DNA of 64,000 bases. Source: Chitinophagaceae bacterium. GTDB lineage: Bacteria > Bacteroidota > Bacteroidia > Chitinophagales > Chitinophagaceae. The stretch covers positions 248,001 through 312,000 of the forward strand of contig JADKJX010000003.1 of NCBI GenBank assembly GCA_016720775.1. Reading direction: 5' to 3'. The notes beneath the pieces are model-generated. The model saw nothing but the letters and a program-made list of their open reading frames with translations. It made no database searches and was not told the DNA's origin. Shown here in pieces: positions 44,418 to 53,591 of the stretch. Within the stretch, counting starts at the first letter, position 1. Each line of letters begins with the position of its first letter. The translations under genes were made by a program, and so were the position numbers.

Positions 44418-44450
44418 AAGCCCATACGATTGTGTGGGCTTTTTTATTTT
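44418..44450 (+). terminator. Terminator after atpC
   Basis: AAGCCCATAC (44418-44427), loop GATT, GTGTGGGCTT (44432-44441), then a T run. It lies between the convergent atpC and acyltransferase genes. Confidence 0.85.
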
Positions 44451-45411
44451 AATCCAACTGCTTTTTTAACTGCACAAATGCCCATGCAGTAAAGGGAAGT
44501 ATTAACAGGACTAAAAATGAAAACCAGTTTTGTGTAAAAAAATACAAACCGACGCTGACTGTAATGAGAAAGACAGGATAGAAAATAAAAAGAAATGCTA
44601 TCAATTTAGAATCATCATGCCCATCTTCCTTTATTAAATAATCGCCCAGCCATTTGGTAAAATAATATAAAGGTGCATGCACTAATAAACCAATTAAAGC
44701 CGGAATGAATAACAGTACTTTTTTCAGCAGAGGTTGATGTACATAGAAAGCTTTGTGCAGAGCTGCTTTATCACCACTTTTAATTTCAAAAACATGCCGG
44801 CTGAGCTGCGGTTTTAAAGTTTCATTAAATTGTTTAATTGCATTGCCATGCGTATCCTTATAGTCAATATCTTCTTTGGTGATCATATCCCCAAAAAACA
44901 ATTTGATGTTTTTGCCGAATTTTTTAAAAGAACTGTAATTAATTGCTACCGGCAAAACTTCCAGGTCTATGCCCTCTTCCCAACTGCTGATAGCCAGGCG
45001 GGCCGTGCCTTTCTTTAAAGGGCGTAAATGCCATTCATTGATACACCTGCCTTCACTAAAAATTAAAACGATGCCATTTTGTTTAAAAATATTTTTACAC
45101 AGGTCAAAGGTTTTATAATTCTCTTCCATATTTTCCACACCCTCGCTAACCCGGTACACCGGAAACATTTTAAACAGGAATAAAATTTTTGCAGCAAATT
45201 TTCTTTTAAATGCATCCCCCCTGGCCAGTGAATAAACAGGTCCTTCAAACAGGGTGCAGAGTATGATGGCATCCAAAAAAGAGTTGGGATGATTTACCGC
45301 AAGCAGTAAGGGGCCTTTATGCTTTAAAAGTTCTTTTCTGTTAATTGCCAGGTCTCTGCAATAGATGGGGAGGGCAAGCCTTGCAATTATTTTTACAAAT
45401 GAGTAAAGCAA
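44449..45411 (-). CDS. 1-acyl-sn-glycerol-3-phosphate acyltransferase-like protein (PlsC family)
   Basis: This 320-aa membrane protein has the LPLAT motifs AVNHPNSFLDA (a spaced variant of HxxxxD), FPVYRVSEGVENMEE and IFSEGRCINEWHLRPLKKGTARLA (by parts). C-terminal helices are about 205-225, 255-280 and 285-305. It probably acylates a lysophospholipid or related lipid. The His-to-Asp spacing of five residues matches a Bacteroidota subfamily rather than E. coli PlsC. Confidence 0.85.
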   Translation of the reverse strand: MLYSFVKIIARLALPIYCRDLAINRKELLKHKGPLLLAVNHPNSFLDAIILCTLFEGPVYSLARGDAFKRKFAAKILFLFKMFPVYRVSEGVENMEENYKTFDLCKNIFKQNGIVLIFSEGRCINEWHLRPLKKGTARLAISSWEEGIDLEVLPVAINYSSFKKFGKNIKLFFGDMITKEDIDYKDTHGNAIKQFNETLKPQLSRHVFEIKSGDKAALHKAFYVHQPLLKKVLLFIPALIGLLVHAPLYYFTKWLGDYLIKEDGHDDSKLIAFLFIFYPVFLITVSVGLYFFTQNWFSFLVLLILPFTAWAFVQLKKQLD

Positions 45412-45464
45412 CGGGTTACTGGTTTTGAAATGGAAGATAATTATATTTCAAAACACACAGTTCA

Positions 45465-46016
45465 CTAATTTAATTGTGGATCAATGGGGTAGTTGACCAT
45501 GGCTTCGAATTCGCCCCCGAGGTGCTTCAGGCTGTATTTCCATATCTCATCATGGCGGGTATCAAAAACAAGGTCCTTGGTTGCGGATACAGTGAGCCAG
45601 CTTTTCTCTTTCATTTCACCGGATAACTGGCCGTCGCCCCAGCCACTGTAGCCAACAAAAAATTTTATTTTTTCTTCATCAATGCTGTTGGCTTTTATCA
45701 GGGCAGTGAGCGATTCAAAGTTTCCGCCCCAGTAAATATCATTACCTACATTAACCGAATCGGGTATCAGGTCGGGGTATTGGTGCAGAAAATGCAGCGT
45801 ATTCATCTGTACCGGTCCGCCGTAATAAACCGGGAAGCTGAATCCATCCAGGTCGGATAATAATTCATCCAGGGTTTGTTCGATCTGCTTATTTAGAACA
45901 AGTCCGAAACTGCCTTCCTCCCGGTGTTCACATAAGAGTACTACGGTCCGTAAAAAATTCGGGTCCTTTAAAAATGGATCTGCAATAAGTAATATACCTG
46001 GTCCTGGGTCAATCAT
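45465..46016 (-). CDS. YqgE/AlgH family protein
   Basis: This 183-aa protein is of the UPF0301 family. Typical segments are GILLIADPFLKDPNFLRTVVLLCEH (by parts), GSFGLVLNK, YYGGPVQMNTLHFLH, and FVGYSGWGDGQLSGEM. Its function is not firmly known (first described as an alginate regulator in Pseudomonas). It is divergent from the histidine kinase gene. Confidence 0.93.
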   Translation of the reverse strand: MIDPGPGILLIADPFLKDPNFLRTVVLLCEHREEGSFGLVLNKQIEQTLDELLSDLDGFSFPVYYGGPVQMNTLHFLHQYPDLIPDSVNVGNDIYWGGNFESLTALIKANSIDEEKIKFFVGYSGWGDGQLSGEMKEKSWLTVSATKDLVFDTRHDEIWKYSLKHLGGEFEAMVNYPIDPQLN

Positions 46017-46107
46017 ATTTCTAAAGTAATATTTAATTGCTATAATCTGTATTCAGCATGCGTTAATTCGCAAAATTTCTAAACCTTAGTTAAATTTAAC
46101 CTTTAAA

Positions 46108-46115
46108 TAGTTTTG
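46108..46115 (+). promoter_or_regulatory. Candidate -7 box of the histidine kinase gene
   Basis: TAGTTTTG, 40 nt before the ATG at 46156. Confidence 0.45.
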
Positions 46116-46155
46116 TGTATTTTACCGCTGTATACTGATTTACCTTTACCGGCAG

Positions 46156-47478
46156 ATGAAAAAGATATTTCCTATTATAACGGTGCTGATCCTCCTTTCG
46201 TTGCTCGGCCTTATCTTTTTCCAGATCTTATGGATCAAAAGTGCCAGGGATTCGAGAGATAAACAAATAGAAGAAAATTTTATCAGGGCGATAGACCAGG
46301 CAGGCAGTTTGCTTACCCAGGAAAAAACCTCTTTGACACCTCTTCCCCAAAAAAATGATCTGCTTTTTCCCGGCGACAGGCTCCAGATGCAGTACTTCAA
46401 ACCTTCAGTAATAAAACGGTTTTCCAGGGAGGAGATAGCTGAGATCATCCGTTCATCTTTTAATAAATACAACCTTCAGAATTACCCGTTTGAATTTAAT
46501 GTACGGGTGAATGCCATTAACGGTGACCAGGTTTACAGCGATAATTTTTTTAAATATTATGCCGACTCTGCCAACAGCCTGAGCCTTGTGTACGCACTGG
46601 AACCGCCCAGTGGAAGTAATTTTGAAAACCTGGTAAGGGAAGAACTGCTTTATGTGATCGTACCGCACCAGCAAAGGCTTATCTGGAAAGAAATGACCTG
46701 GTTTATTTTAGGTGCTGTATTGTTTACGCTGATCATCACTGCGGCTTTTTTTATCACCATCCGGACACTGCTGAAACAAAAGAAACTGAGTGAGATAAAA
46801 TCTGATTTTATCAACAACATGACGCATGAGTTTAAAACCCCGCTGGCTACCATATCACTTGCTGTAGATGCCTTGAAGAATGAAAAAGTAGCTGGTGATC
46901 CTGAAAAGACCAGGTACTTTACCGGCATCATCAAAGAAGAGAATAAGCGAATGAATAAGCAGGTGGAAACCATACTGCAGGCGGCTTTGCTGGATAAGCA
47001 GGAGGTGCAGTTAAAACTAAAAAGAATGGATGCTCATGATTTGATCTCAAGTGCATTAAATAATATCCAGTTACAGGTGGAAGAAAAAAATGGTAAGCTG
47101 GAAGTGGAGATGGAAGCAGAAAAAGATATCATACTGGCGGATGAAGTGCATTTCACTAACCTCATCAATAACCTGCTTGATAATGCAGTCAAATATTCAA
47201 AAGATGATCTGTGTATAAAACTGAGCACAAAAAATGCCGGCAATACGTTAAAAATCAAAATTGAGGATAACGGAATCGGAATGAGTAAGGAAACATTAAA
47301 CCGGATATTTGAAAAATTTTACCGGGCACATACGGGTAACGTGCATAACGTAAAGGGCTTTGGTTTAGGACTCAGTTACGTTAAAACAATGGTAGATGCC
47401 CATGGTGGAACCATAAAGGCAGAAAGCGTACTGGGCAAGGGCAGCAGCTTTACCATTACGATCCCGCTTGCTAAGTAA
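46156..47478 (+). CDS. Sensor histidine kinase (orphan)
   Basis: This is a 440-aa membrane kinase with two transmembrane helices (about 5-27 and 180-205) bracketing a periplasmic sensor region. It has a HisKA domain (NNMTHEFKTPLATISLAVDAL, phospho-His in HEF) and a HATPase domain (N-box NLINNLLDNAVKYS, G1 IEDNGIGM, G2 GFGLGLSYV). No response regulator gene is adjacent, and the next gene is a convergent DUF3052 gene. Its signal is unknown. Confidence 0.93.
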   Translation: MKKIFPIITVLILLSLLGLIFFQILWIKSARDSRDKQIEENFIRAIDQAGSLLTQEKTSLTPLPQKNDLLFPGDRLQMQYFKPSVIKRFSREEIAEIIRSSFNKYNLQNYPFEFNVRVNAINGDQVYSDNFFKYYADSANSLSLVYALEPPSGSNFENLVREELLYVIVPHQQRLIWKEMTWFILGAVLFTLIITAAFFITIRTLLKQKKLSEIKSDFINNMTHEFKTPLATISLAVDALKNEKVAGDPEKTRYFTGIIKEENKRMNKQVETILQAALLDKQEVQLKLKRMDAHDLISSALNNIQLQVEEKNGKLEVEMEAEKDIILADEVHFTNLINNLLDNAVKYSKDDLCIKLSTKNAGNTLKIKIEDNGIGMSKETLNRIFEKFYRAHTGNVHNVKGFGLGLSYVKTMVDAHGGTIKAESVLGKGSSFTITIPLAK

Positions 47479-47482
47479 GTAC

Positions 47483-47893
47483 TTATCTTTTTGAAACCGG
47501 AACCACCAGTTTCAAACCACTCCATTCAGCACTGACTGCACACACTTTCACATCTACTAAATTATTACCCAGCGCAAATTGCCTGATGATATCTTCTGTA
47601 AGATCGGTTGCTATACCGGAACTTTTTTTGTACCACGAAACCCAGATAATAACAGAAGAATTTAATGAACATTTTTTCAAAACAGGTTTCATTGCCTCTT
47701 TGAAAGTTGCATCGTCTTTTGCAAAAAGATGAATGAGGTCGGGTGTTTTATTTTTTAAAACAAGCTGATCGGAGATGTCTGTTTCCAGTAATTCAAAATA
47801 ATTACCCGGAGGAAAGATCAAAAAAATTTTCATCCCGGGTTTTATACCTAGTTTCTTTATAAGCGGAGTTCCAGAATAGCCAGCCAAAGCCAT
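47483..47893 (-). CDS. DUF3052 family protein
   Basis: This 136-aa protein begins with GYSGTPLIKKLGIKPGMKI and ends with LVDVKVCAVSAEWSGLKLV, both typical of DUF3052. Function unknown. It is convergent with the kinase gene and just upstream of the mraZ control region on the opposite strand. Confidence 0.88.
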   Translation of the reverse strand: MALAGYSGTPLIKKLGIKPGMKIFLIFPPGNYFELLETDISDQLVLKNKTPDLIHLFAKDDATFKEAMKPVLKKCSLNSSVIIWVSWYKKSSGIATDLTEDIIRQFALGNNLVDVKVCAVSAEWSGLKLVVPVSKR

Positions 47894-47956
47894 AATTGCA
47901 GGTTTATCTTAAGAAATTAACAGTAATCCACAGCTTTCCACATTCAATTCACAATG

Positions 47957-47999
47957 GTATTCTGGATTAATGGCCCAAAGCCACGCCCATACAGAATAC
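47957..47999. repeat. Inverted repeat in the mraZ upstream region
   Basis: GTATTCTG (47957-47964) and CAGAATAC (47992-47999), 27 nt apart, in the gap between DUF3052 and mraZ. Possibly regulatory; no protein can be assigned. Confidence 0.5.
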
Positions 48000-48029
48000 T
48001 TCCATGTGGAAAAAAAACTTTATACCAAA

Positions 48030-48067
48030 TTTGTTCAGAAAGTGGGAAAAAGTGTTATTTTGTGGAA
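48030..48067 (+). promoter_or_regulatory. mraZ promoter with candidate MraZ operator
   Basis: TTTG at 48030-48033 and TATTTTG at 48056-48062 form a promoter with a 22-nt gap. Over it lie TGGGA (48043), TGTTA (48053) and TGGAA (48063), exactly 10 bp apart. MraZ is known to bind TGGG-type direct repeats separated by 5 nt ahead of dcw, so autoregulation is likely. Confidence 0.65.
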
Positions 48068-48099
48068 ATATCTGTAATTATTAGTCTAATTAATTGAAA

Positions 48100-48567
48100 A
48101 TGATAGGTTTTCTGGGAGAATATGAAGCTACTTTAGACGCCAAAGGGCGCTTCCTTTTACCGGCAGGCTTTAAAAAGCAACTTCCGGAAGAGGCATCCTC
48201 CCATTTCATCATAAACAGGGGATTTGAAAAATGCCTGACCCTGTATCCCCAACAAAGCTGGGACCCTATTTTTTCTGAAATCAGCAAACTAAATGATTTT
48301 GACCCTAAGGTACGGGAATTCAGACGTTACTTTTTGAACGGGGCAACGCAATTGGAAATGGATTCTGCAGGCAGGTTATTGCTGCCAAAAAACCTGGCCG
48401 AGCATGCGGGACTGGAGAGGGACATTGTACTGGTTTCGGCAGTTAATAAAATTGAGATCTGGGATAAAAGTAAGTATAAACAGTTCTTTGAAACTTTTAC
48501 ACCACAATCGTTCAGCGACCTGGCCAACGAGGTGATGAACAGGAAAGACGACAAGCTGAATAGTTGA
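48100..48567 (+). CDS. mraZ: Transcriptional regulator/cell division protein MraZ
   Basis: MraZ is the first gene of the dcw cluster and represses it in E. coli. Two AbrB-like halves are seen: GEYEATLDAKGRFLLPAGFKK (by parts) and ATQLEMDSAGRLLLPKNLAEHAGL, each with the DxxGRxxLP motif. It is 155 aa. The ATG at 48100 is preferred over an upstream TTG (48094). TGGGA-type repeats precede it. Confidence 0.96.
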   Translation: MIGFLGEYEATLDAKGRFLLPAGFKKQLPEEASSHFIINRGFEKCLTLYPQQSWDPIFSEISKLNDFDPKVREFRRYFLNGATQLEMDSAGRLLLPKNLAEHAGLERDIVLVSAVNKIEIWDKSKYKQFFETFTPQSFSDLANEVMNRKDDKLNS

Positions 48568-48572
48568 TAAGC

Positions 48573-49523
48573 ATGGGAAATTCTGATAAAATACCATCTG
48601 TTAACTTATTAGCCGATCAACCTGACCATTACCATGTTCCGGTGTTATTGAAAGAATGTATCGATGGATTGAACATCAACCCTGCCGGCATTTACGTGGA
48701 TTGCACATTCGGGGGAGGCGGACACAGTCTTGCTATTTTGGAACAATTAAATGAAAACGGCAGGCTGATCGCATTTGACCAGGATAAAGATGCTTCTGCA
48801 AATCTGCCAAAAGATAACCGGGTATTATTCATTCCGCAAAACTTCAGGCACCTGCAACGATTTTTACGATTGCATAAAATTACTTCGGTCGACGGTATTC
48901 TTGCCGACCTCGGTGTTTCCAGCCACCAGTTTGATGAAGCGGCCCGTGGGTTTTCCATCCGCTTTGATGCTGCCCTGGATATGCGGATGGATCAAGGCCA
49001 GCAAAAAACAGCCGCAGATGTCATTCATGATTATTCTGAATTACAATTGCACAAAATGTTTGAGCAGTATGGCGAAGTGACCAATTCAAAAACACTTGCA
49101 AAAACGATTGTGGAACAACGGTCGGTTTCCCGTATCCGAACCATCAATGAGTTTAAGATGGCGGTGAAGCCGATCGTAAAAGGAAATCCTCAAAAATACT
49201 TTGCCCAGGTATTCCAGGCGTTGCGTATTGAAGTAAATGATGAACTCGGGGCATTGAAAGAAATGCTGGAGCAGTCGATTCCTGTACTTCGAAGCGGAGG
49301 CCGCATGGCCGTTATTACTTTCCATTCGCTGGAAGACCGCATTGTGAAAACTTTTTTCCGGCATGGAACATTTGATGAAACCCTGGTTGATAATGTGTAT
49401 GGCCATCGTGCCGAAAACCCGCTGAAAATAATTACCAAAAAACCCGTTACCGCATCAGCAACAGAATTGAAACTGAACAGCCGTTCCCGGAGTGCAAAAC
49501 TGCGGGTGGCAGAAAAAAAGTAA
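48573..49523 (+). CDS. rsmH: 16S rRNA (cytosine-1402-N4)-methyltransferase RsmH
   Basis: RsmH methylates N4 of C1402 in 16S rRNA. The SAM motif is VDCTFGGGGHSLAIL. Further family segments are GILADLGVSSHQFDEAARGFS and DMRMDQ, and TFHSLEDRIVKTFFR. The length is 316 aa. ATG 48573 is used. The gene follows mraZ by a few nt, as in all dcw clusters. Confidence 0.97.
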   Translation: MGNSDKIPSVNLLADQPDHYHVPVLLKECIDGLNINPAGIYVDCTFGGGGHSLAILEQLNENGRLIAFDQDKDASANLPKDNRVLFIPQNFRHLQRFLRLHKITSVDGILADLGVSSHQFDEAARGFSIRFDAALDMRMDQGQQKTAADVIHDYSELQLHKMFEQYGEVTNSKTLAKTIVEQRSVSRIRTINEFKMAVKPIVKGNPQKYFAQVFQALRIEVNDELGALKEMLEQSIPVLRSGGRMAVITFHSLEDRIVKTFFRHGTFDETLVDNVYGHRAENPLKIITKKPVTASATELKLNSRSRSAKLRVAEKK

Positions 49524-49563
49524 AAGTTAAAAAAAAATAAAACAAGCAGACAGTATCCGGTAT

Positions 49564-49899
49564 ATGGAAGAAGAGATCAAAATACAAGAACCGCAGGCAG
49601 CTACGTCAAAAACAGACTGGAAAAAATTTTTAAGCTATAAATGGGTGGTAAAGAATATTCCTTTCTTCCTGTTCCTGGCTTTGCTGGCAGTTCTTTATAT
49701 ATACAATGGTCATTATGCTGATAAGATTACAAGAAAAATAAGTGTAACAGAGAAACATATAAAAGAACTGGAGTACGAGTATAAGACGATAAAAAGCGAG
49801 GTCATTTTCAGAAGCAAGGCAAGTGAGTTGATCAAAGCAGTAGAACCACTGGGATTAAAAGAATTGAAATCGCCGCCTTATTTATTAGGACAGAAATAA
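49564..49899 (+). CDS. ftsL: FtsL-like cell division protein
   Basis: This 111-aa bitopic protein has one transmembrane helix (IPFFLFLALLAVLYIYNGH) followed by a heptad-type coiled coil (ISVTEKHIKELEYEYKTIKSEV by parts). FtsL sequences are poorly conserved. The assignment rests on the position between rsmH and ftsI, the topology and the length. Confidence 0.85.
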   Translation: MEEEIKIQEPQAATSKTDWKKFLSYKWVVKNIPFFLFLALLAVLYIYNGHYADKITRKISVTEKHIKELEYEYKTIKSEVIFRSKASELIKAVEPLGLKELKSPPYLLGQK

Positions 49900-49964
49900 A
49901 AAGTTTAACGCAGGCTTATTGGATAGCATAAACATTTAAACGTGCTTTCGGGCACAGTATCATC

Positions 49965-52089
49965 TTGGATATAAAAAAAGACATACTCTGGAGAGTTTAC
50001 CTCTGTTTCTTGGGAATGGTATTACTGGGCATGGTAGTAGTGGGCAGGGCTTTTTACATCCAGCAGGCAGAAGGAAAATACTGGACCAATATGGGCGACA
50101 GCCTGCATTTAAAATACCTGCCCATTGATGCAGACCGGGGTACTATTTATAGCGAAGATGGAAATATGCTGAGTACTTCGGTACCGGTATTTGATGTATT
50201 TATTGATTTTGGTGCGGAAGGATTGCGGGAAAAAAACGGCATACGCTTTAAAGATAATGTAGACTCACTCAGCATTTGCCTGGCGAATCTTTTTAAAGAC
50301 AAAGCGGCAGCAGAATATAAAAAAGAAATGCTGTTCGGGTATAGAAATAAAGACAGGTATCACGGCCTTAAAAAAAGAATGTCATTTTCGGAATACCAAG
50401 GCCTTCAGGGATTTTCCCCTGGTAAAACTTGGAAAAAATAAAAGCGGCTTCATCATCGAATCAAAAGACAAACGAATCAACCCATATGTGCTCCTTGCCA
50501 ACAGAACCATTGGCCTGTCGAGAGATAATGCCTCTAACGTTGGACTGGAACAGAGCTACGATAGTTTACTGAAAGGTAAGACTGGCCAGCAATTGGTAAG
50601 ATATATTGCCGGTGCCTACATGCCCGTTGATGGTGGTGAAGTAGAACCTGAAAATGGGAAAGACATTATCTCAACCCTGGATACGTACATACAGGATGTT
50701 ACCGAAAGTGCTTTAATGCGGATGATGATACAGAATAATTCATTGCATGGTACGGCCATTGTAATGGAAACCGCCACCGGTAAAATAAAAGCGATCGCAA
50801 ACCTGGGAAAACAAAGAGATAGTGTATATACCGAAGACCTTAATTACGGTATTGGTAAAGCCACTGAGCCGGGTTCTATTTTTAAACTGGCAACGCTTAT
50901 CAGCCTGCTTGAAGATAAATATGTGGACATAAACAGCATGGTTGATTGCGAAGGCGGACAAAAATTATTTTATGGACTGCCAATAAGGGATTCGCATTTG
51001 GGTGATGGTGCCATTACCGTTAAAGATGCTTTTGCAAAAAGCAGTAACGTGGCTTTTGCAAAACTGGCTGATCAATATTACCACGAGCAGCCATCAAAAT
51101 TCTTAAATCACCTCCACGATTTCCGGTTAGACCAGATGACAGGCGTGGATATAACCGCTTCTTCCGGTAAGCCGCTTATAAAAAGTGAAAAAAGCAAGAG
51201 CTGGAGCAAGACCACCATTCCATTCATGGCACATGGCTACGAGGAACTGGTTACCCCGTTGCATATGCTCATGCTTTACAACGCCATTGCAAACAATGGA
51301 AAGATGATGAAACCATACCTCGTGGGTTCCATCAAAGAGTATGGCGTGGAAGTAAGAACAATTCAGCCACAGGTATTGGTTGAAAAAATATGCAGCGATC
51401 AAACATTGAAGCAGGTGAAAGAATGTTTACTGGCAGTAGTGCAGGGTGATCACGGCACGGCAAGAAAAATCAAGGACAGCAGTTATCTTATTGCCGGTAA
51501 AACAGGCACAGCAGTAACAGCACTCAACAACAAGGGCTACAACAAAGGGAACAAGATATACCAGGCATCATTCATCGGGTATTTTCCTGCAGAGCAGCCA
51601 AAATATACCATTGCCGTGGTGATCCAGAACAGCAAAGAATCAAGGATGGTGTATGGTGCCGATGTATCAGGGGTTGTTTTTAAAGAGATAAGCGACCGCA
51701 TCTACGGAAGTTACCTCAGCTCAAAAAAATACATTACTGTTTCAAAGACCGATAGTACGCAATACAATTACTATGGATCGAAAAATGAATTCAGCTCCAT
51801 CTTCAATTACCTGAACATGCCGTTCACTGATTCTGCAAACACCGGTTACCTGAGGCTCCTGCAACTGCGGAATAACAGCGGCATTTTGAATACAAAGCCC
51901 AATGCAACCGTAACAACCGATAATACCATTCCGGATGTTGTTGGCATGGGACTTAAAGATGCCGTATACCTGTTGGAAAACAGGGGGCTGAAAGTTACAG
52001 CCACCGGAAGAGGGAAAGTGGTTAACCAGTCATTGGCTGGCGGAACAAACATTAATAAAACACAAACCATTTCATTAATACTGAATTGA
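49965..52089 (+). CDS. ftsI: Penicillin-binding protein 3 FtsI with PASTA domain (frameshifted)
   Basis: This septal transpeptidase crosslinks peptidoglycan at division. It starts at TTG 49965 (IKKDILWRVYLCFLGM with a membrane anchor). The frame is lost at 50396-50403: one extra base turns EYQ-AFRDFPLVKLGKNKSGF into an early stop at 50439-50441. With it removed the protein is 707 aa. Catalytic motifs in the second part are SIFK (in EPGSIFKLATL), SSN and KTGT (AGKTGTAV). A C-terminal PASTA domain (IPDVVGMGLKDAVYLLE) ends it. The shift is almost certainly a sequence error, since this gene is essential. Confidence 0.95.
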
Positions 52090-53549
52090 TATTACAGGAC
52101 ATACTATATAAAGTCGCTATCCGCTCAGCAAAGGGCAATACCAATGTTGACGTGAAGAACCTCGTGATCGATTCACGCAATGCAAACGCAGGTTGCTGCT
52201 TTATTGCCCTGCGGGGAACAAAAACTGATGGACAGACCTATATAGATGCCGCGGTTGAAAAAGGCGCCGTAGCAATTGTTTGCGAATCATTTCCTGGAAA
52301 AATTGTTGATGGAGTTGCTTACATACAGGTAGCAGATTCTGCAGAAGCCGCCGGTTACATGAGCCATAACTTTTATGGGGAGCCTTCTTTAAAATTAAAA
52401 CTGGTTGGTGTAACGGGTACCAATGGCAAAACCACTGTCGCTACATTGCTGTGGAAACTCTTTACAGCATTGGGTTATAAATGCGGCTTGATCAGCACCG
52501 TTCAAAACCAGGTCGGTGATAAAGTGATCGTTGCCACACATACAACACCCGATGCAGTGAGCATTAACTCATTACTGAAAGAAATGGCTGATGAAGGTTG
52601 TGCGTTTGTTTTTATGGAATGCAGCAGCCATGCCATTCACCAGCACCGCATTACCGGTTTGCAATTTGCCGGCGCACTGTTCACCAACATCACACATGAC
52701 CACCTTGATTATCATAAAACATTTGATGAGTATATCCGGGTAAAAAAATCCTGGTTTGATAAACTGCCTTCATCTGCCTTCGCCATCAGCAATGCCGATG
52801 ATAAAAGAGGAGCAGTAATGCTGCAGAACACAAATGCAAAAAAACAGTTCTACAGCCTGAAAACGATGGCCGACTATAAAGGAAAGATACTCGACAACAG
52901 CCTGGACGGTCTGCACATGACTGTAAATGATAAGGAAGTGTACTTCCGGCTGATCGGTGAGTTTAATGCCTATAACCTGCTGGCTGTTTATGGTGCAGCG
53001 GTTTGTTTGGGAGAAGATAAGGATAATGTGTTACAGGCATTAAGCAGCCTGGATGGTGCCGAAGGAAGATTCGATTACCACATTAGTAAAAATGAAAAGA
53101 TCACCGGCATTGTTGATTATGCCCACACGCCCGATGCATTATTGAATGTGTTGGCAACCATAAAAAAACTGCGCCGGGGAAATGAAAAAATAATAACCGT
53201 GGTTGGTTGTGGTGGCGACCGGGATAAAACAAAGCGGCCTGTAATGGCAGAAGTGGCCTGTGAGTACAGCGATAAAGTGATCCTCACTTCCGATAATCCT
53301 CGAAGTGAAGATCCGGCTGAAATTTTAAAAGACATGGAAGCGGGACTGAATGCGGTTACAAAAAAAAAAGCCATTTCAATAGCCGACCGAAAAGAAGCTA
53401 TTAAGACCGCCGTGAGCCTGGCTGGGAAAGAGGATATTGTTCTGGTGGCGGGAAAAGGACATGAGAAGTACCAGGATATAAAAGGAGTGAAGTATGATTT
53501 TGATGACAAACAGGTGCTGAATGAAATGTTTGAGCTGTTAGAAAAATGA
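52086..53549 (+). CDS. murE: UDP-N-acetylmuramoyl-tripeptide synthetase MurE
   Basis: MurE adds the third amino acid to the peptidoglycan stem. The ATP motif is GVTGTNGKTTVATLLW. The substrate-selecting motif DNPR (SDNPRSEDPAEI) predicts meso-diaminopimelate, and AGKGHEKYQ is present. It is 487 aa. It starts at TTG 52086 and overlaps the ftsI stop by 4 nt, which suggests translational coupling. Confidence 0.96.
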   Translation: MILQDILYKVAIRSAKGNTNVDVKNLVIDSRNANAGCCFIALRGTKTDGQTYIDAAVEKGAVAIVCESFPGKIVDGVAYIQVADSAEAAGYMSHNFYGEPSLKLKLVGVTGTNGKTTVATLLWKLFTALGYKCGLISTVQNQVGDKVIVATHTTPDAVSINSLLKEMADEGCAFVFMECSSHAIHQHRITGLQFAGALFTNITHDHLDYHKTFDEYIRVKKSWFDKLPSSAFAISNADDKRGAVMLQNTNAKKQFYSLKTMADYKGKILDNSLDGLHMTVNDKEVYFRLIGEFNAYNLLAVYGAAVCLGEDKDNVLQALSSLDGAEGRFDYHISKNEKITGIVDYAHTPDALLNVLATIKKLRRGNEKIITVVGCGGDRDKTKRPVMAEVACEYSDKVILTSDNPRSEDPAEILKDMEAGLNAVTKKKAISIADRKEAIKTAVSLAGKEDIVLVAGKGHEKYQDIKGVKYDFDDKQVLNEMFELLEK

Positions 53550-53560
53550 TTGCTGTTGCG

Positions 53561-53591
53561 CTATGAACTATTAACAATGAACTATTAACAG
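53561..53591. repeat. ATGAACTATTAACA tandem word before mraY
   Basis: Two 14-bp copies (53563-53576 and 53578-53591) end next to the mraY ATG. Similar words lie upstream of ftsA (61482-61571). Confidence 0.8.

Noticed and set aside
50396..50441. Programmed frameshift in ftsI
   Set aside because: There is no slippery heptamer or downstream structure, and similar one-base shifts occur in unrelated genes nearby.
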